A stretch of 64,000 nucleotides of DNA from Tenebrio molitor (GCF_963966145.1 NC_091050.1:14694001-14758000); one strand, 5' to 3'. Positions 1 to 12,100 are shown, counted from the stretch's first letter. A program made the numbers and translations. The notes: generated by a model from the sequence alone, not told the origin.

Positions 1-1224
1 TACTTTATACATAATATGAGATATCAATCAAAATGGTACATCCACATACCATAATTGGAAATTTTATAATATGGATCAAAAATTCAAAAACATATCTTTT
101 TGACTATGTATTTTAGATATACATACTTTGTTATCCTTAAAATGTACTTCAATGTCAGATGCCAAAGACTCAAACATAAACCGTGTAATTCTTATAGAAT
201 GCTGCATGTGCCATTGTATTATGGAATCTATAATAATTTTTCTTGATGCATCATCTAACTTCTTGTTCTTGTCAAAAATTCTAAAAACGTAGTCCCCATT
301 GGGAAAGTTTCTCACAGTCTCTAGAAGGTTCTGAAAGAAAATGATGTGTGCCCAAAAATGAAAAAAAAAATGCAAAACGTGAGTAACTTACAAAAGAATT
401 TGAGTATGGCAAAGGATTATAATTATTTAATAAAGTGGATGAAGACGAAGATGGAAATGTTTCAGCGGCTGCTGAGATGTCGCTATTTGTAATTGTATCA
501 CACGTCGACCATGTGGTCACATTCTGAAATAATTTATTTTTACATTATTATAACATTTTACCCAATAGGTCTACTCAACGTTTTGTATTTTCCACTCCGT
601 TAATCTTCGCCGAAATTCAATTCTAACGCCCAATTTAAAAGCCCTCAGTAATTCCTTAAGATCTTCTTCAGTCATATACAACAATCTTTCTCGAGTGACT
701 TCTTCGGCTATAATTATGTACTTACATTATATTCAAAGCGTTTATTATTATTATTATTATGATTATGTAGGTATTCAACAGAATTATAGAATAAATTCTG
801 TCGATTAGTACCTACCTATTAGTATTAGCTTAGATTCAAACAGGCCAAGTGTCACAATGAAGTCCAGAAAAGAAGCAAATAAAAATTAAGTACTTTGTCT
901 ATTCTTTGGGTTAATTAAGCACCTGGTATGTTTCAATTTAACCCAACAGTCCCAACACACCTGTGGTAGCAGAAATACCTATTTATGCTACCTTTGTGAG
1001 CTATGATATTAGTCAGAGATACAATGTGAGTAGCACTTACATTTTAGTATCTGGAACAAGTGCCCAAATCCCCAGCTATTTAGTAAACTGCTCAAATCCA
1101 AATCTGCCTCGTTTAAAACTGTTTCCGCTGGCGTCAAACCGTTTGAGTCTGACGATTGGTTTGTAAACGTGTTTACCAATAGCTCTGTATATTCAAAGTT
1201 ATTAATATCTTCAGTATCATCCAT
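1..1224 (-). CDS. SAM-like domain protein, uncharacterised, 5' part (3' end outside the window)
   Basis: Four coding exons fit together in phase on the minus strand: 1224-1041, 707-580, 523-392 and 330-127. The reading frame continues past the window edge. The start is the ATG at 1224. The junctions show GTAAGT, GTTGAG (weak), GTAAGT and GTATGT donors and AG acceptors preceded by T-rich tracts. Exons 1-2 give an acidic N-terminus and then a helical SAM-like segment with the motif LYMTEEDLKELL and a basic end (RRRLTEWK). Exon 3 is a Ser/Thr/Asn-rich linker. Exon 4 (NLLETVRNFPNGDYV onward) resembles the middle domain of a large family of uncharacterised insect proteins that follow an N-terminal SAM-like domain. 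From the family it may mediate protein-protein contacts; no enzymatic role is visible. The gene model is good; the function is unknown. Confidence 0.6.
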
Positions 1225-1990
1225 TATAAGTACTTGTAGAAAGTACCTACTTTACAATCAAGATAAGCACGTGGTGCACAATATAATATTCACTTCACAT
1301 TCCCGTGAATCCCATGATACAATAACACCGTGAATCCCGTGGGTTTCGAGACGCAATATAAGTGCGCAAACGCAAACGTTCCTAGTCGACTATTATAGTG
1401 GACTGCGAAACAATTTTATGTTTTTGTAAACAAAACTGAGGGTTAATTCAACAATGATTTTGGTTTGTCTACCACTATAATAGTACTTCAAACAGATACA
1501 GGGTTAGAATTACAATTTGATAGTACTGAGAAATAATATGTACTATTTTCTAGGTTGATTTGACAAAATTCTATAAATTAATAGTCAAATGACTAAAATA
1601 ATTGTATAATGCACCAATTTTTTAAGTTATTGCTGCTTTTGTTGTGTGACATTTTTTTGTTGGTTGTAATAACCATCACGTTTTGTTTCAAATTAGTAGA
1701 ATACAACATTAATGTAGTTTAATTTAACAAAATTAACGACATTGTTAGTTAAACATTTATTTTGGTTGAATCAACCTTTACTATTTCTTTGAGTGTATAC
1801 ACAATTTTAAGGGATGTTTGTATCGAGTCAGACAGATTCTATCTTTGTCACACTCACAGGATTTATCGATAATGCCATCTGTTTTAATTTCCAGTCAAAA
1901 AATTGTGGAGCGGAATGGCGCTACCTTCTAAAGATATAGTACCTTAAGTTTTTCAATTTAAATACACAAGATATTTGCTTTTGTTCGTTA
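1225..1990. other. Intergenic, AT-rich, no feature recognised
   Basis: No coding potential, RNA gene or clear repeat was seen. It includes the region upstream of the minus-strand SAM-like gene. No TATA box was evident near 1250. Confidence 0.5.
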
Positions 1991-2157
1991 TTACCAAAGA
2001 GTACGCACTAAATCAGGATCAAAGAGTACGCGCGTACTCTTTGATATTTGCCTAGATTTTTTTTTTTTTTCGGGAAGCAGCCCTGACACCGAAAATTTTG
2101 TTTTCGTAGGATCGCTACAAAAGAAAAACCGATCGATGTTTATTTACGTCTGAATTA

Positions 2158-3509
2158 ATGGAAGAAGCCAAAGAAAGAATATCTAAGGGTGAATCAAAAA
2201 GATCTGTTGCTCGGTCATTAAATATCAATGAATGTACCTTGAGGAAAAGGCTAAAATCAGGTACTATTCCCAAAAATTTAGGACGTTTTAAGCCAATTTT
2301 TTCCGAGCAAATGGAAAATGAACTTGTCCAGCATATAAAAAAATTAGATACCTTGTTCTATGGGGTCACTTTGAAACAGCTACAAACAATAGCTTTTCAA
2401 TTTGCAACTGCAAATAATCTATCCCATAGGCAATAATTTTTTGCCAGAAACATAACTTATCTGTTCGACAACCAGAAAAAACTAGTATCGCACGCGCTGC
2501 GTTGGAAATTACATACCACCAGCACTTATTTTCCCAAGAAAGCGTCAGAAGCCAGAACTAATGAATGGAGCACCTTCAGGATCAGGATCTTGACGTAGGT
2601 ATTTATGGATCGTTAAAAAAAGTTTACGCCGAGGAAGCAGATACTTGGCAGATCTCTAACCCTGGGCGAAGCATTACACAATTCCAAGTAGCTGAAATTT
2701 TTGGAAGGTCTTATAATAGAATCGCCACCTTGGACAAGGCAGTTAAATAAAAACGTATTTGGCCTTACGACCAAAATGTTTTTTCGGAAGAAGATTTTGC
2801 ACCTTCAAAGGTGACAGATAGACCCTTGGCTGAAAATAATGAAAATAACCCAATAGGTGAAATAATCAGTGTTGACACTACTTCAAGCGAAGAAATTAAA
2901 AACGAAGAAAGAGAACAGCATGTAGAATTGAATACACCAATAGAACAAGAGATTATAATATGTCCAGAATAAACTCGACTAATAGAGCAAAAAGACCTAG
3001 ACAGGGAGTCAGTAGTCGAAAATGTCATAATGGAACTTGAAGATGTTTCCATTTTACAAGAGCTAACATGCCCATCCACTTCCAAAACATCAGCGACAGT
3101 ATCTATTGACGAAATATATCGTGTTCCCCAAGCACTTCCTAAAACTAACAAGAGGAAGAGCCAGAGTAAGAAATCATCCATCCTAACGAGTTCCCCTTTT
3201 CTTGATAACTTAAAGAACAAAGCAAGCACATCCCAAGATAAGTTAGAAAAAGCCAAAAATACTGCAATAAAGAAGATTGCCAAGAAACTAAAATTTTCGA
3301 GTGTAAAGTCAATTAAGTCAAAATCTTTAACAGAGGGTAAAAAGGGTGTTGTTCAGAATGCAGGAGTTTGTCCAGGCTGCCAGGAGTTTTACTCAGAACC
3401 TCCTGAAGTAGATTTAATTCAGTGTTCTACAGGACAGGACTGGTGGCACGAATTATGTACCTCATATACAGGAGGCATATTTGTTTGTAACTTATGTGGC
3501 CAAAAGTAA
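2158..3509 (+). pseudogene. pogo-like transposase remnant (psq HTH + DDE C-terminal part + PHD-like finger)
   Basis: Three blocks in different frames read like one transposase. The first, at 2158-2436, is a psq/HTH DNA-binding region (KSVARSLNINECTLRKRL-like helix-turn-helix). The second, at 2577-2970, carries the pogo/jerky-type C-terminal part of the DDE domain: DVGIYGSLKKVY, then WQISNPGRSITQFQVAEIFG, a stop at 2748, and after a frame change IWPYDQNVFSEEDFAPS. The third, at 3030-3509, is a Lys/Ser-rich linker and a C-terminal Cys/His finger (CPGC, HELC, CNLC). The central DDE catalytic core is missing between about 2440 and 2570, and there are several frameshifts and stops, so the element cannot encode an active enzyme. 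The order of domains matches pogo-like transposases with a terminal PHD-like finger that are common in insects. Confidence 0.75.
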
Positions 3510-3510
3510 A

Positions 3511-3787
3511 TAGTAGTTTATTTAACGAGTTCGCGTGTAATTTGGGCTTTTTTTGGCATGAGTGGGCCAGTTTAAAACTCGAGTGAAACGAGTGCCAAAA
3601 AAAGCCCAAATTACACAAGGACAAGTTGAATACAACGTTTTTTTGTTCGACGAACCCCCCAAAGGCTCCAAATCGCTGAAAATCTTTAAAATTAGCTTGA
3701 CGTTTCGTTTTGACAAGTTGTCAAATTTATCAAAATCCGTTCACACAGGAAAAAATTCTCAAATTCTGACAGTGTCGAACAAAAAAG
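3511..3787. repeat. Foldback repeat, copy 1 of 3
   Basis: This copy holds a perfect 24-base hairpin (arms 3535-3558 and 3593-3616, loop about 34 bases) followed by a flank ending in GACAGTGTCGAAC. The same modules recur at 31066-31361 and 52121-52398. No coding capacity is visible. Confidence 0.75.
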
Positions 3788-4313
3788 TAACTTTCTTTTC
3801 ATTTTTTTTTTTTTTAATACTTGGTAATAGAATTCTGATTATTTAATTTGAAATGTTATGTTATGTTTTCTATTTTTTTATTTTTTTTATATTTACTTGT
3901 ATTAGAGAATGTCTCATTTTTTGTTATTTGCTTAAGTTTTTTTAGTTGATTAATCAACTTTTCAAAATGTTTCTTGTTTGTGTATACTTTCATATGGGTG
4001 CGTATTCTTAGGTAACCTTAATGCGTACTCTTTAGTTACCAGTAACCAAAGAATACGCAAACTGCTGTTTGTCGTTTTTTTTCAATAAAAAATATATTTA
4101 TAACCTAATTTGGAGTTTGATGCTTTCTGACTTTGACAGATACTTTTATGAAACTGAGTTCATGAAATTTTATATGAAATGTCTAGTAATTTTGTTTCTA
4201 GAGGGTAAAAATCACTAGGTGCGTACTCTTAGCTTACCTTACCCTAAGTGATTTAACATTTTAAAAAGGCACGTAAAAATTATGATTTTTTTCTAACACT
4301 AATTATTATCTGA

Positions 4314-4659
4314 TATCGCGCGTTCAAATGAAATCCTGGGCTGGGAAGGCTGGGAAGGAAACCGTCAATTGTTGTGCTTTTTTAAAGCGTAGATTAATTG
4401 GAGCATGTTGACACCTAACCAAAAAAATCTTTCTTTTTTTTCTTTCTTTACAATGTTTTACATTAAAAATAGATTAACTTAACGATTTCTATTCTCGAAG
4501 CAAATACCTAAGGGCACGTTTTGCTGAAAACAAACATATTCAATTATGTCCCGATTAAACATAAACAAATGTCAAACGGCGGGAAATTCAAACTTTACAC
4601 TGTTCTAAACGATTTAATTTTTACAACGCCTACTCAGGATTTCATTTGAACGCGCGATA
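4314..4659. mobile_element. MITE with about 25-base terminal inverted repeats, TA-flanked
   Basis: The left end begins TATCGCGCGTTCAAATG and the right end is its complement, reading CATTTGAACGCGCGATA. The inverted match runs about 25 bases and the outermost TA is consistent with a Tc1/mariner target duplication. Internal sequence is non-coding. Confidence 0.7.
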
Positions 4660-5141
4660 CTGTTTCTATGGTGCATTTGAGCTCACTCGTTACACACACA
4701 TTTGAAGATTTTTTCGTCGTCAACATGGACGAATATACCACGCTGGCAACAGAAGGCTCCAGAGCTCCGAAAAACCATTACACAAAGCACTGACAGTGAT
4801 TTCTAAAACGAAGCCATTTATTACTGAAAGTAAAAACGTTGATACTTTTCGACAAAAGAAACACTGTGATGTGTGGAACAAGTCTTTATCTCACTCGTAG
4901 AGCGATTTATGGTGTTGCAAAGAGCGCATTTTGAAGAATTTATCTGTCCAATAATTCATATTGGACGTTTCCTGTCAGCCAAACCCACACAACCCGTCAA
5001 AATCAACTCCAAATCCAATTTCACACTTTATTACAAAAATAGTAGAAGAAAAGTACAAAAACACATTATTTTATAATAATACTACAATACTGCAAGTTGC
5101 CTGCGACAAACGGTCCCCATCGCTCGCCCAATCATTTACCC
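4660..5141. other. Intergenic, 3' side of the cuticle gene
   Basis: The only functional sign is an AATAAA polyadenylation signal on the minus strand at 5032-5027, about 110 bases past the stop of the cuticle gene at 5142. No other feature was seen. Confidence 0.5.
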
Positions 5142-5787
5142 TCAGTAGTGTCCGTGGTGTCCCAGGAGTCCATGTCCCGCGGCTACTGCAGCCACCGGCG
5201 CAGCGTGTACCGCAGGTCCGATTCTCTTCACAACAGCGTTGAAACCGTTCACTCCATCCGCGGCATAATCCACAACTCTGATGGAACCGTCGGGTTCGGC
5301 CACCGAGTACGAACCCTTGACGACGTCACCGTCGCGCACCTCGTGTTGGGTCTTCCTGTCCCCGGTGATACCATCGGCGACTCCGTAGTTGTAAGAGTAG
5401 CGAGGGTGGGCCTGCAATCACGATTTTAATTCTTGCAAGCAAACAAATACGACAAGTACGTAGTAATCCACTCCTTCGAGCGGGTCGTGCGCTGGGGCGG
5501 CGGCGACGAGGGCGCCGTGCCCGAAACCGAAACCAGGGTAGCCTCCGGGGACCACTCCGGCGCGGGTGGCGGCGACGGCGAGGGCAAACAAGCTCAGCTA
5601 GAAATGAATTAAGCGCCTGATGTGTAGACAACCAACAATCCAAAGAGTTAAATGCGAGGGCATCGATCAGACTAATTGACAAGGCGAGTCATCGAGTCTT
5701 GTACGGCGGAGTCGTGATATATCACAGTCTCACGACCTACCAAATGTCAACTTGTCGTAAAAATCGACTCACCTGGAGGAAAGTCAT
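5142..5787 (-). CDS. Cuticular protein, RR-2 type (CPR family)
   Basis: Three exons on the minus strand join in phase: 5787-5773 (MTFLQ), 5597-5460 and 5411-5142, giving a protein of 140 residues. The first two exons form the signal peptide (MTFLQ plus LSLFALAVAATRAG), as is usual for CPR genes where intron 1 interrupts the signal sequence after a few codons. The Gly/Ala-rich segment is followed by an RR-2 Rebers-Riddiford chitin-binding domain at about residues 52-113, with RYSYNYGVAD, DGDVVKGSYSVAEPDGS and GFNAVV. The C-terminus is Ala/His/Gly-rich. The family binds chitin in the extracellular cuticle; RR-2 proteins are typical of hard cuticle. A TATA box lies at 5851-5844 and a poly(A) signal at 5032-5027. 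Confidence 0.92.
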
Positions 5788-5843
5788 CGTGTTGGTAGCA
5801 CTGCAAGTACGGAGCTCGACTGGGGCTGTTCCCCGACCAACCG

Positions 5844-5851
5844 TATTTATA
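5844..5851 (-). promoter_or_regulatory. TATA box of the RR-2 cuticle gene
   Basis: TATAAATA on the minus strand, about 57 bases upstream of the ATG at 5787. An initiator-like CAGT lies about 30 bases downstream of it. Confidence 0.7.
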
Positions 5852-6628
5852 CTAATCACCAATGAGCTCCTTCACCGCGGCACTCATCTCAAGGCTTGTG
5901 GATTTTTTCGGAACGTCGAAAAAATCCAATCCCCCTTCTAGGTCTTGTGCCGTCTATTCTGTTGCTCCACAATAAATTTAATAGGTCGTGAACGGTGTTA
6001 ATATCGCGTGAACTTTACTCTGATCTTAATTCTAGACATTAACGGCCGTTATCAGGTGGTCGGAGCTTTTCCCACATAAAGTAGCCAATCATGCTGGTTC
6101 CGCCGACAAGAAGTGATGCAATACAATTATGTTCACTCAATGCTAAATCGGACGAAAGTCGAATTATCATTTCCTCAAAACTGAGCATTAACTCATCTGT
6201 GGTCAATGTCGGGCACGCAACGGTTGGGAGCGAGCCATAGGTCGAGGCCCGAACGTCTCACTTCCACCATCGCCACTATGAATAATAAATCGTACTCTCG
6301 AGTCATTCACATCAATCTTCGACACAAAAGCACTCGCTCAGCCATTATCCCGCCGGTAAAAATAAAAATACAATTTGTTACATGCACTAAGGCACTCTTA
6401 ATTGCAATTGCTGATATTTACCGGCGAGACACACCCAGACCCGAGAAGGTCGAAGTTCACTTGTTATGAAATCGCCACAAAAATCCATCAACAATAAGCG
6501 TAAGGTAATTATTTTAATCGCGCCGATAAAATTAAGCTGCGACCTTAACATTAGGAATCGGCGCGGATGGAGCGCGGCGGGGGTGCCCACCGGGACCCCA
6601 ATTATTTAATCGATGTTTGTATTGTTTC
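5852..6628. other. Intergenic between two cuticle genes
   Basis: This holds the upstream region of the gene at 5787. No coding exon or clear repeat was recognised. A minus-strand AATAAA at 6634-6629 belongs to the next gene. Confidence 0.4.
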
Positions 6629-6676
6629 TTTATTTAAGCATTAAATAAGTTAAAGCTACAAAGCAGGACTGTGTAA

Positions 6677-9600
6677 TTAATGGTGTGGGAAGAAGTATCG
6701 CCGATACACCGGATATCCTTGGTACCCGAAGATGCGTTGGTGGGGCGCTCGAAACCGATCTAGTGGCTTCGGCTGTTGGTAGCTCGCAGGGGGGACGAAG
6801 AATGGGGTGTCGGGGTAGCGGATGGGCTTCAGCATGGAAAGCTTCAGCGAGTTTTCTTCCGTAGCTCTGAAAAAAAAAAACAATTGAAAATCAATCTCTG
6901 AGGTCTAGGATTGCAACGTAGAAAACAGAAATAAGCGGGGCGAGCTCTTTACACCACGACATACTCCGCGTAGGTTTATCGTCAGTACGCATCGCTCTGA
7001 CGCCACATCGTGATGCAACAAAGTGCAGGACACAATCAGACTCTTTGGCTTTGTGACTGGTTTTGTCGGGAAGAAATCTTTCGACTGAGTCAAGTGGATT
7101 CAAACAAACAAACAAAAATTGTAAGAACTGTAAAAATGTCTTTTGCACATAATTATAATCTATTCATTTTGATTGTGACCACTCCCTAGTAACTTTTCAG
7201 TTGCGAGGTTATTGATAGGGAATTTTAGATAACACTAAATCCAGTCGCAGTTGGCAACTCTCGGAGGCGCCATTTTGACAGAAACGTCACGCTCACAGAA
7301 GACAGAACAGAGAACGACTTGCGCAAACGTTTTTCGACGTACACTGTGCGCATATCAATAAAATTGAGTTTTGGTACAAAATTTTAGAATTCAAAAAGAA
7401 AATGCCACGTCGTCTTCTCAAAGTTGGGACCAAACGGTTAATATTGACTTGTTTCGAGACATTTATTGAAGCCAACGGGAAAACAACGCACAAAGACGAA
7501 CATCACCAATAAAGTTAACTCTATTTGTGCTTTTTTGTTGTACATTTTGGCTAGTAAGTGTTGTAGTTTGATACCTTCTGCCTTTTCATCCCCTGTAAAT
7601 CATTTTTTTGAACTTTCTGTCTGATTAGTTTTTATCTGAAAATATGTGTATTAATCAATGCTAATTGAAAGTTCTGAATACCTTTAGTAGGTAATCCCCA
7701 AGCATTTTTCGCGTTTGTCTTACTACCAAATGACTATTTCCTTCGTTCTTCATTAATATCGAGAATTGCATGAGGTGATTTCGAAGTTTTTACGTTAAAT
7801 AATCTGTACCTGGATATATAACCCCACTTTTGAACAGACGTGATCACAGAATCAGACAGACGTTTTTAGTTTCTCCTACGTCAAATATTGATTTCCGTTA
7901 TTAATATTGATAAATCTAAATACATTAAAATCATTGCTTTACCACCATGGTCAAGTTTTGACAATTCTGACATTTTCACATCATCACCACACAAATATTT
8001 AGTGTAAAACGTATGCAGCACACAGCTAAACAGCGTCTACTATGTTTTTCGTTGTGGTCACAATCAAAGTGAATAAATATTAGGAAGAGGACCTAAGATA
8101 CACCTGGGACCTGGGTTGGGGCAACCAGAGGGAGCCTCCGACGCACCTGTATCCTCTGTGGTCGGCAACATAATTAACCACCCTGACGTTGCCCTCAGGG
8201 TCGACGTATCCATAGCTCCCGGTGACGGTCCCGTTGGGGTGCCGCTCCTCGTTCCTGAACTGGACGTTGTCCGTGGCAGGATCGTCGATGTCGTAGCCGA
8301 AGGCGTAAGTCCCCGGTCCCGCGGGCTCGTGGTAGTTGTAGTGGTTCCAGTCGACCAGGGACAACCTGGCGGCCGGTGCCGCCGAGCAGGTCGTCATCAA
8401 GAGCGCGACCTGAAGCAGTCAGCAGGTTGAAGGCGCTCCCAAATCGCCAACTGTATTGTATTAAAATTGCTCCCACGCCGCAATAAAATATTGTATTGGA
8501 ATTATCGGCAATAAATTGTCTTGACGGTTTTATTGGTGATGTATGGGGTCGCGACCGAAAAGGATTCGGAGGTGCGAAGAGACACGGATCACCGTTAGCT
8601 GTTAAAAAGTGACGCACAACTGGGCTGCGACCCACAGGTGATTTATCTCGGAGCGTCCTACAGGTGGATATCGAATCATCGACGCGGTTATTGGCGGATC
8701 TGGATCGCGATTACCATAAGCGAGGAGGGCGAGAGTAATTAATCGCTGCAGGTTTTGCGAGGGTTAAATGAAGTTTTAATTTGTCGGGAGTGTAGGTTTG
8801 GCGTTAATAAAGGCGATGAATATTCATGTGGGACGAAAGAATGGCGATTTTTCAGCGGAAAGAATTAAAATTTGATCGTTGGGAATTTTATTTTACCGAA
8901 ATGGGGAGAGGTGTGTTGGCGAGGTTTGCCAAAGAGGATCGAGTTACAGAGCTCGTTAGTTTTACGACGAGGGCTAGGAAAATCATTTTTCGACCAGGAA
9001 GACTCGCTGCTGATCGAAAAGGGAAATGCGAGGATCGAACCAATCGGACAAAATGTAAAGAATCGCTTTTTGATGGGGATTTAGGCCGCTTTGCAAAGGT
9101 TTGGATCGATTTGTCAATGTGGGATTACCAAAAGGATAATGCAAGCGCTGACATATCGGTAACACCAATTTATAAATTTCACGTCAAACTTGAACAAATA
9201 TTAAATTATATTTTTCACCCTGAAATCGGTTCAGCTTGAAAGATTATCCCTTTACAAGTAAAATAAAATTCAAAAAAGCTTCCTAATCTTAATATATTAT
9301 AAAATGTAAAATTTGTCCGATTAAATGAAGACAAAAGATCCAGATAGAGATATACAGGGTGAATTAAAATTATCGTATTCCGAGTTCGGGGATTAGTAGG
9401 GGACATCCTGTTGACCAAATAAAAATGTTTAAAAAAAAATTGGTCACTTTGAAAAAAAAATTGTACTTCCCTTTTGAAAAAAAATTGGAAAAATAAAACT
9501 TATTTTTTCGAGATAAAGCTGTTTTTTCAAGAAATGTCTTTTCATTTATATTTTAATATTTTACATAATCATCCTCACTATATTTCAAAATGAATGTCAA

Positions 9601-12005
9601 CCATTTATATTTTTTATTTGAAGAAAACATGATGAAAAGTTTGAACCTTCAGACCCATATATCTTTGTAAAGACCCCCCTATATTTTTTATTTTATTTTT
9701 TCGAGATTCCTGAGATTTTTCCCTACAAGACCCCCGACTTGGAATACGTTAATTTTGCGACACCCTGTAGATCAATATCTATGTTGGATACTACGATAAA
9801 AATCAAAATGAAGTTCGAGATCGAGACAAAGGTGGATCAGGATCTAAATGAAATTCAAAATCTAGATAAACATCGAGATCTTGATGTGGATGAAGTTCTA
9901 GATGAAGATCAAAATCGAAGTAGATCAAGATCTCGATGAAGATCAAAATGAAAATACATAGATCCAGATGAAAATTTTGGAATTCTTAGAAAAAGACATT
10001 ATAGTTTAAAAATGACCTACTTATGTTTTTAAAATTCTTCAAAAAAATCGTAGTCCCTTTAAAAAATTCGGTAAAAAAATGTTGGATAAAATAATAATAA
10101 TTTTTTGATCCGGTATAAAAAATTGATATTAAAAACACATTGCAAATAATATTATATGATATGAATAAAATGGTGGAGCTAAAAACTTGAAAAACAATTT
10201 AACACGCAGTAAGTAGAAAATAAAGATTTTTAAAAAATCATCTAAGGAAAATATCTGACAAAATTGGTTGAAAAATTATTTTTCTTCAAACCTTCATTGC
10301 AAATTATTTAAGAAATGTTAAGAAACCAGGTAGGAGATTGGGTAGACTGATAAAGTGATAAATTAATATAGGTCGTTTTGCAAAGCGTTGCTATGACAAT
10401 GACTAGTATAAACAACGCTGTGAATAAAATGCGAAATAATTACCCGTCTGTCAACCCGTTTTAATTTGGATAGATTTTGTAAGTACCGTTGGTTGCAAAA
10501 AAAACGGGAACTTTCAGAATAAAATTGACACATTTTTACAATTTTTCCATAGTGTGAAACCTTCTTACGAGAGATAGGTTAGGATTAACGTCAAAATTCA
10601 ATGACATTTTTGAAAATTATTTGATAAGTAATGTGAAATAGACAATTAATTGACAAATGGACAAAATCAAATTTACATTAGGAAAATTTTCGTTTCCCGA
10701 GTTTTTTGCAACAAACTGTACATTTGCAATAATGTACAAGTTTCTTATTTATTTATTCACTTAAGCTTTCAATATCTTACATTCAGCATTCAGACACGAA
10801 TTTGTTACAATTTGAGGCAGGAATTTCAAATGATTTAGCTAGTTTACTTCACAGCCGCTCATCAGCGGAGATAATGACTTCACGGACGCTCCTCAGCGGA
10901 GATAATAACTTCACGGACGCTGGTCACCTCGTTAGATGCCATGACAATGAAGTGACACTTTAGCATTATCAATGCAGCAGTATAAAGTCATAATTTACGA
11001 ACGTTTGAAGAAAAAAATAATACATTGACAAGATACAAGAAATATTAGCCGATAAATTATCCCACTTAATATAAAAAAAAATGCACGTATAGCAACTCCC
11101 ACTGAAATATTTGTGCAAAATGAAAGATATGGAAGAAAAATATTATACAGAGCATCAAATATCTTGATAATTATGTGCATAGGAGCAGCATGATAGCCTC
11201 CAAGCTTCTGGATTCCACCCTTGGAATTTTTCTAGATTTTCATAAAACGCTTAAATTTAGAAAATTTCATGGAAAATAGGTACTTTTCGTTCATTTTAAA
11301 GCAGATTATGCCAAGAATCAAGCATTCGGACAATTTTTAAATTACATTATTTTCAATTTATCTGCCAAGTTATTAGTTTCTTCGTACAATTTGTTCTAAT
11401 GTAATGTTTTGACATTCATTGTTTCAAGAAATTAGTTTTAAATGGTTTTGTTTCAAATGTTTGTCATAAAATGATATAAAAAAAAATAATCAAAAAAGGT
11501 CAAACCGGTTGTTATAAAATGAACATTAGATGGTTTAGGTATACCGACAAATCATAAAAAGAAATATGATGCTATTTGTTTTAATTTTTGTAATTATTTT
11601 TAATATCAGAAAAAAGAAACATTCCACGTTTTTGTTAACTTTTTTTTGTCCTGTAATCAAATATGTAACAGTACGCCAGATCATTATTTTATTCATGGAT
11701 GATTTATTTATCGACGAGGCAAGAACCAGTTGTTCAGATTATTATACATATTTTCAAAATATTAAAAAAACACATAAAAATCAACCTCTGCAGTTAATTA
11801 AAATAAAAAATAGTACATTTAAATCTACACAATATCAAAATCTTTAATATGATAATTAATTAAGAAAACTTCAAGTTGTTGGTCGAGTTGTCAACGCATT
11901 TTTTTTTCAACCAACTTGCATTTCTCGATCAAGTTATTAATGGATCGTGCAATAAATTGTGAAAATAATGTCAGGGTGACTTACCCCGCACAGAACCCCC
12001 TTCAT
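6677..12005 (-). CDS. Cuticular protein, RR-1-like, with a remote first exon
   Basis: Three minus-strand exons fit in phase: 12005-11985 (MKGVLCG, donor GTAAGT), 8409-8147 and 6866-6677, giving 157 residues. Intron 1 is about 3.6 kb and intron 2 about 1.3 kb. The joined start MKGVLCG plus VALLMTTCSAAPA is a plausible signal peptide. The Rebers-Riddiford domain lies at about residues 40-98 (TYAFGYDID, HPNGTVTGSYGYVDPEGN, VNYVADHRGYRA); the exon 2/3 junction falls exactly inside GYRAT and restores AGA, Arg. The C-terminus is Pro/Tyr/Phe-rich (RIFGYQGYPVYRRYF). The first exon is chosen because it is in phase, has a perfect donor, completes a signal peptide and has a TATA box upstream. Exons 2-3 are nearly certain; exon 1 is likely. 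A poly(A) signal lies at 6634-6629. Confidence 0.85.
9353..9769. mobile_element. MITE with TACAGGGTG ends
   Basis: The ends form an inverted pair of about 40 bases with a few mismatches: TACAGGGTG then AAAATTATCGTATTCC on the left, and the inverse of TACAGGGTG then AAAATTAACGTATTCC on the right. It is TA-flanked and non-coding. It interrupts a GATC-rich low-complexity tract that is visible on both sides. Confidence 0.65.
9770..9965. repeat. GATC/GATGAA-rich low-complexity tract
   Basis: Imperfect repetitions of units such as GATCTAGATGAAATTC and GATGAAGATCAAAATCG run for about 190 bases. A short piece of the same tract (GATCCAGATAGAGA) lies left of the MITE at 9353. Confidence 0.6.
10484..10721. 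mobile_element. MITE family A (GTTGCAAAAAAAACGGG ends), copy 1
   Basis: About 238 bases with inverted ends (GTTGGTTGCAAAA on the left, TTTTTTGCAACAAAC on the right) and TA at each border. Closely related copies lie at 18727 and 19099, and a diverged one at 30736. Non-coding. Confidence 0.75.
10857..10922. repeat. Two-copy tandem repeat of about 33 bases
   Basis: The unit, built around CAGCGGAGATAATGACTTC and ACGGACGCT, occurs twice head-to-tail with few differences. Confidence 0.65.
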
Positions 12006-12100
12006 TTCGCCGTTTGTCGCAACTCGAAATCAATTAACACGATGAGCCCGCACCAAGGCCCACATTAACATGAACTTGACAAAAAGTGCCTCGTGCCCCA

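Larger units (their letters stand above)
1994..4233 (+). mobile_element. Degenerate pogo/Tigger-like DNA transposon with short inverted ends
   Basis: The outer ends share an inverted 12-mer, AAGAGTACGCAC (near 1998-2008 on the left, 4219-4230 in reverse on the right). Further copies of the same core lie inside (2018-2045, 3998-4012, 4022-4059), so the exact termini are uncertain. Between them are fragments of a pogo-type transposase with a PHD-like zinc finger. The region from 3511 onward was later invaded by a foldback repeat. The boundaries are an inference from the repeats; the transposase similarity is clear. Confidence 0.65.
8410..11984. other. Long first intron of the RR-1-like cuticle gene
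   Basis: The intron is AT-rich and contains a TA-flanked MITE (9353-9769), a GATC-rich low-complexity tract, a second MITE (10484-10721) and a short tandem duplication (10857-10922). Open frames inside, such as 8826-9239, show no family similarity. Confidence 0.55.

Noticed and set aside
8826..9239. 137-codon open frame in the cuticle-gene intron
   Set aside because: No similarity, no splice signals, and it lies in an intron.
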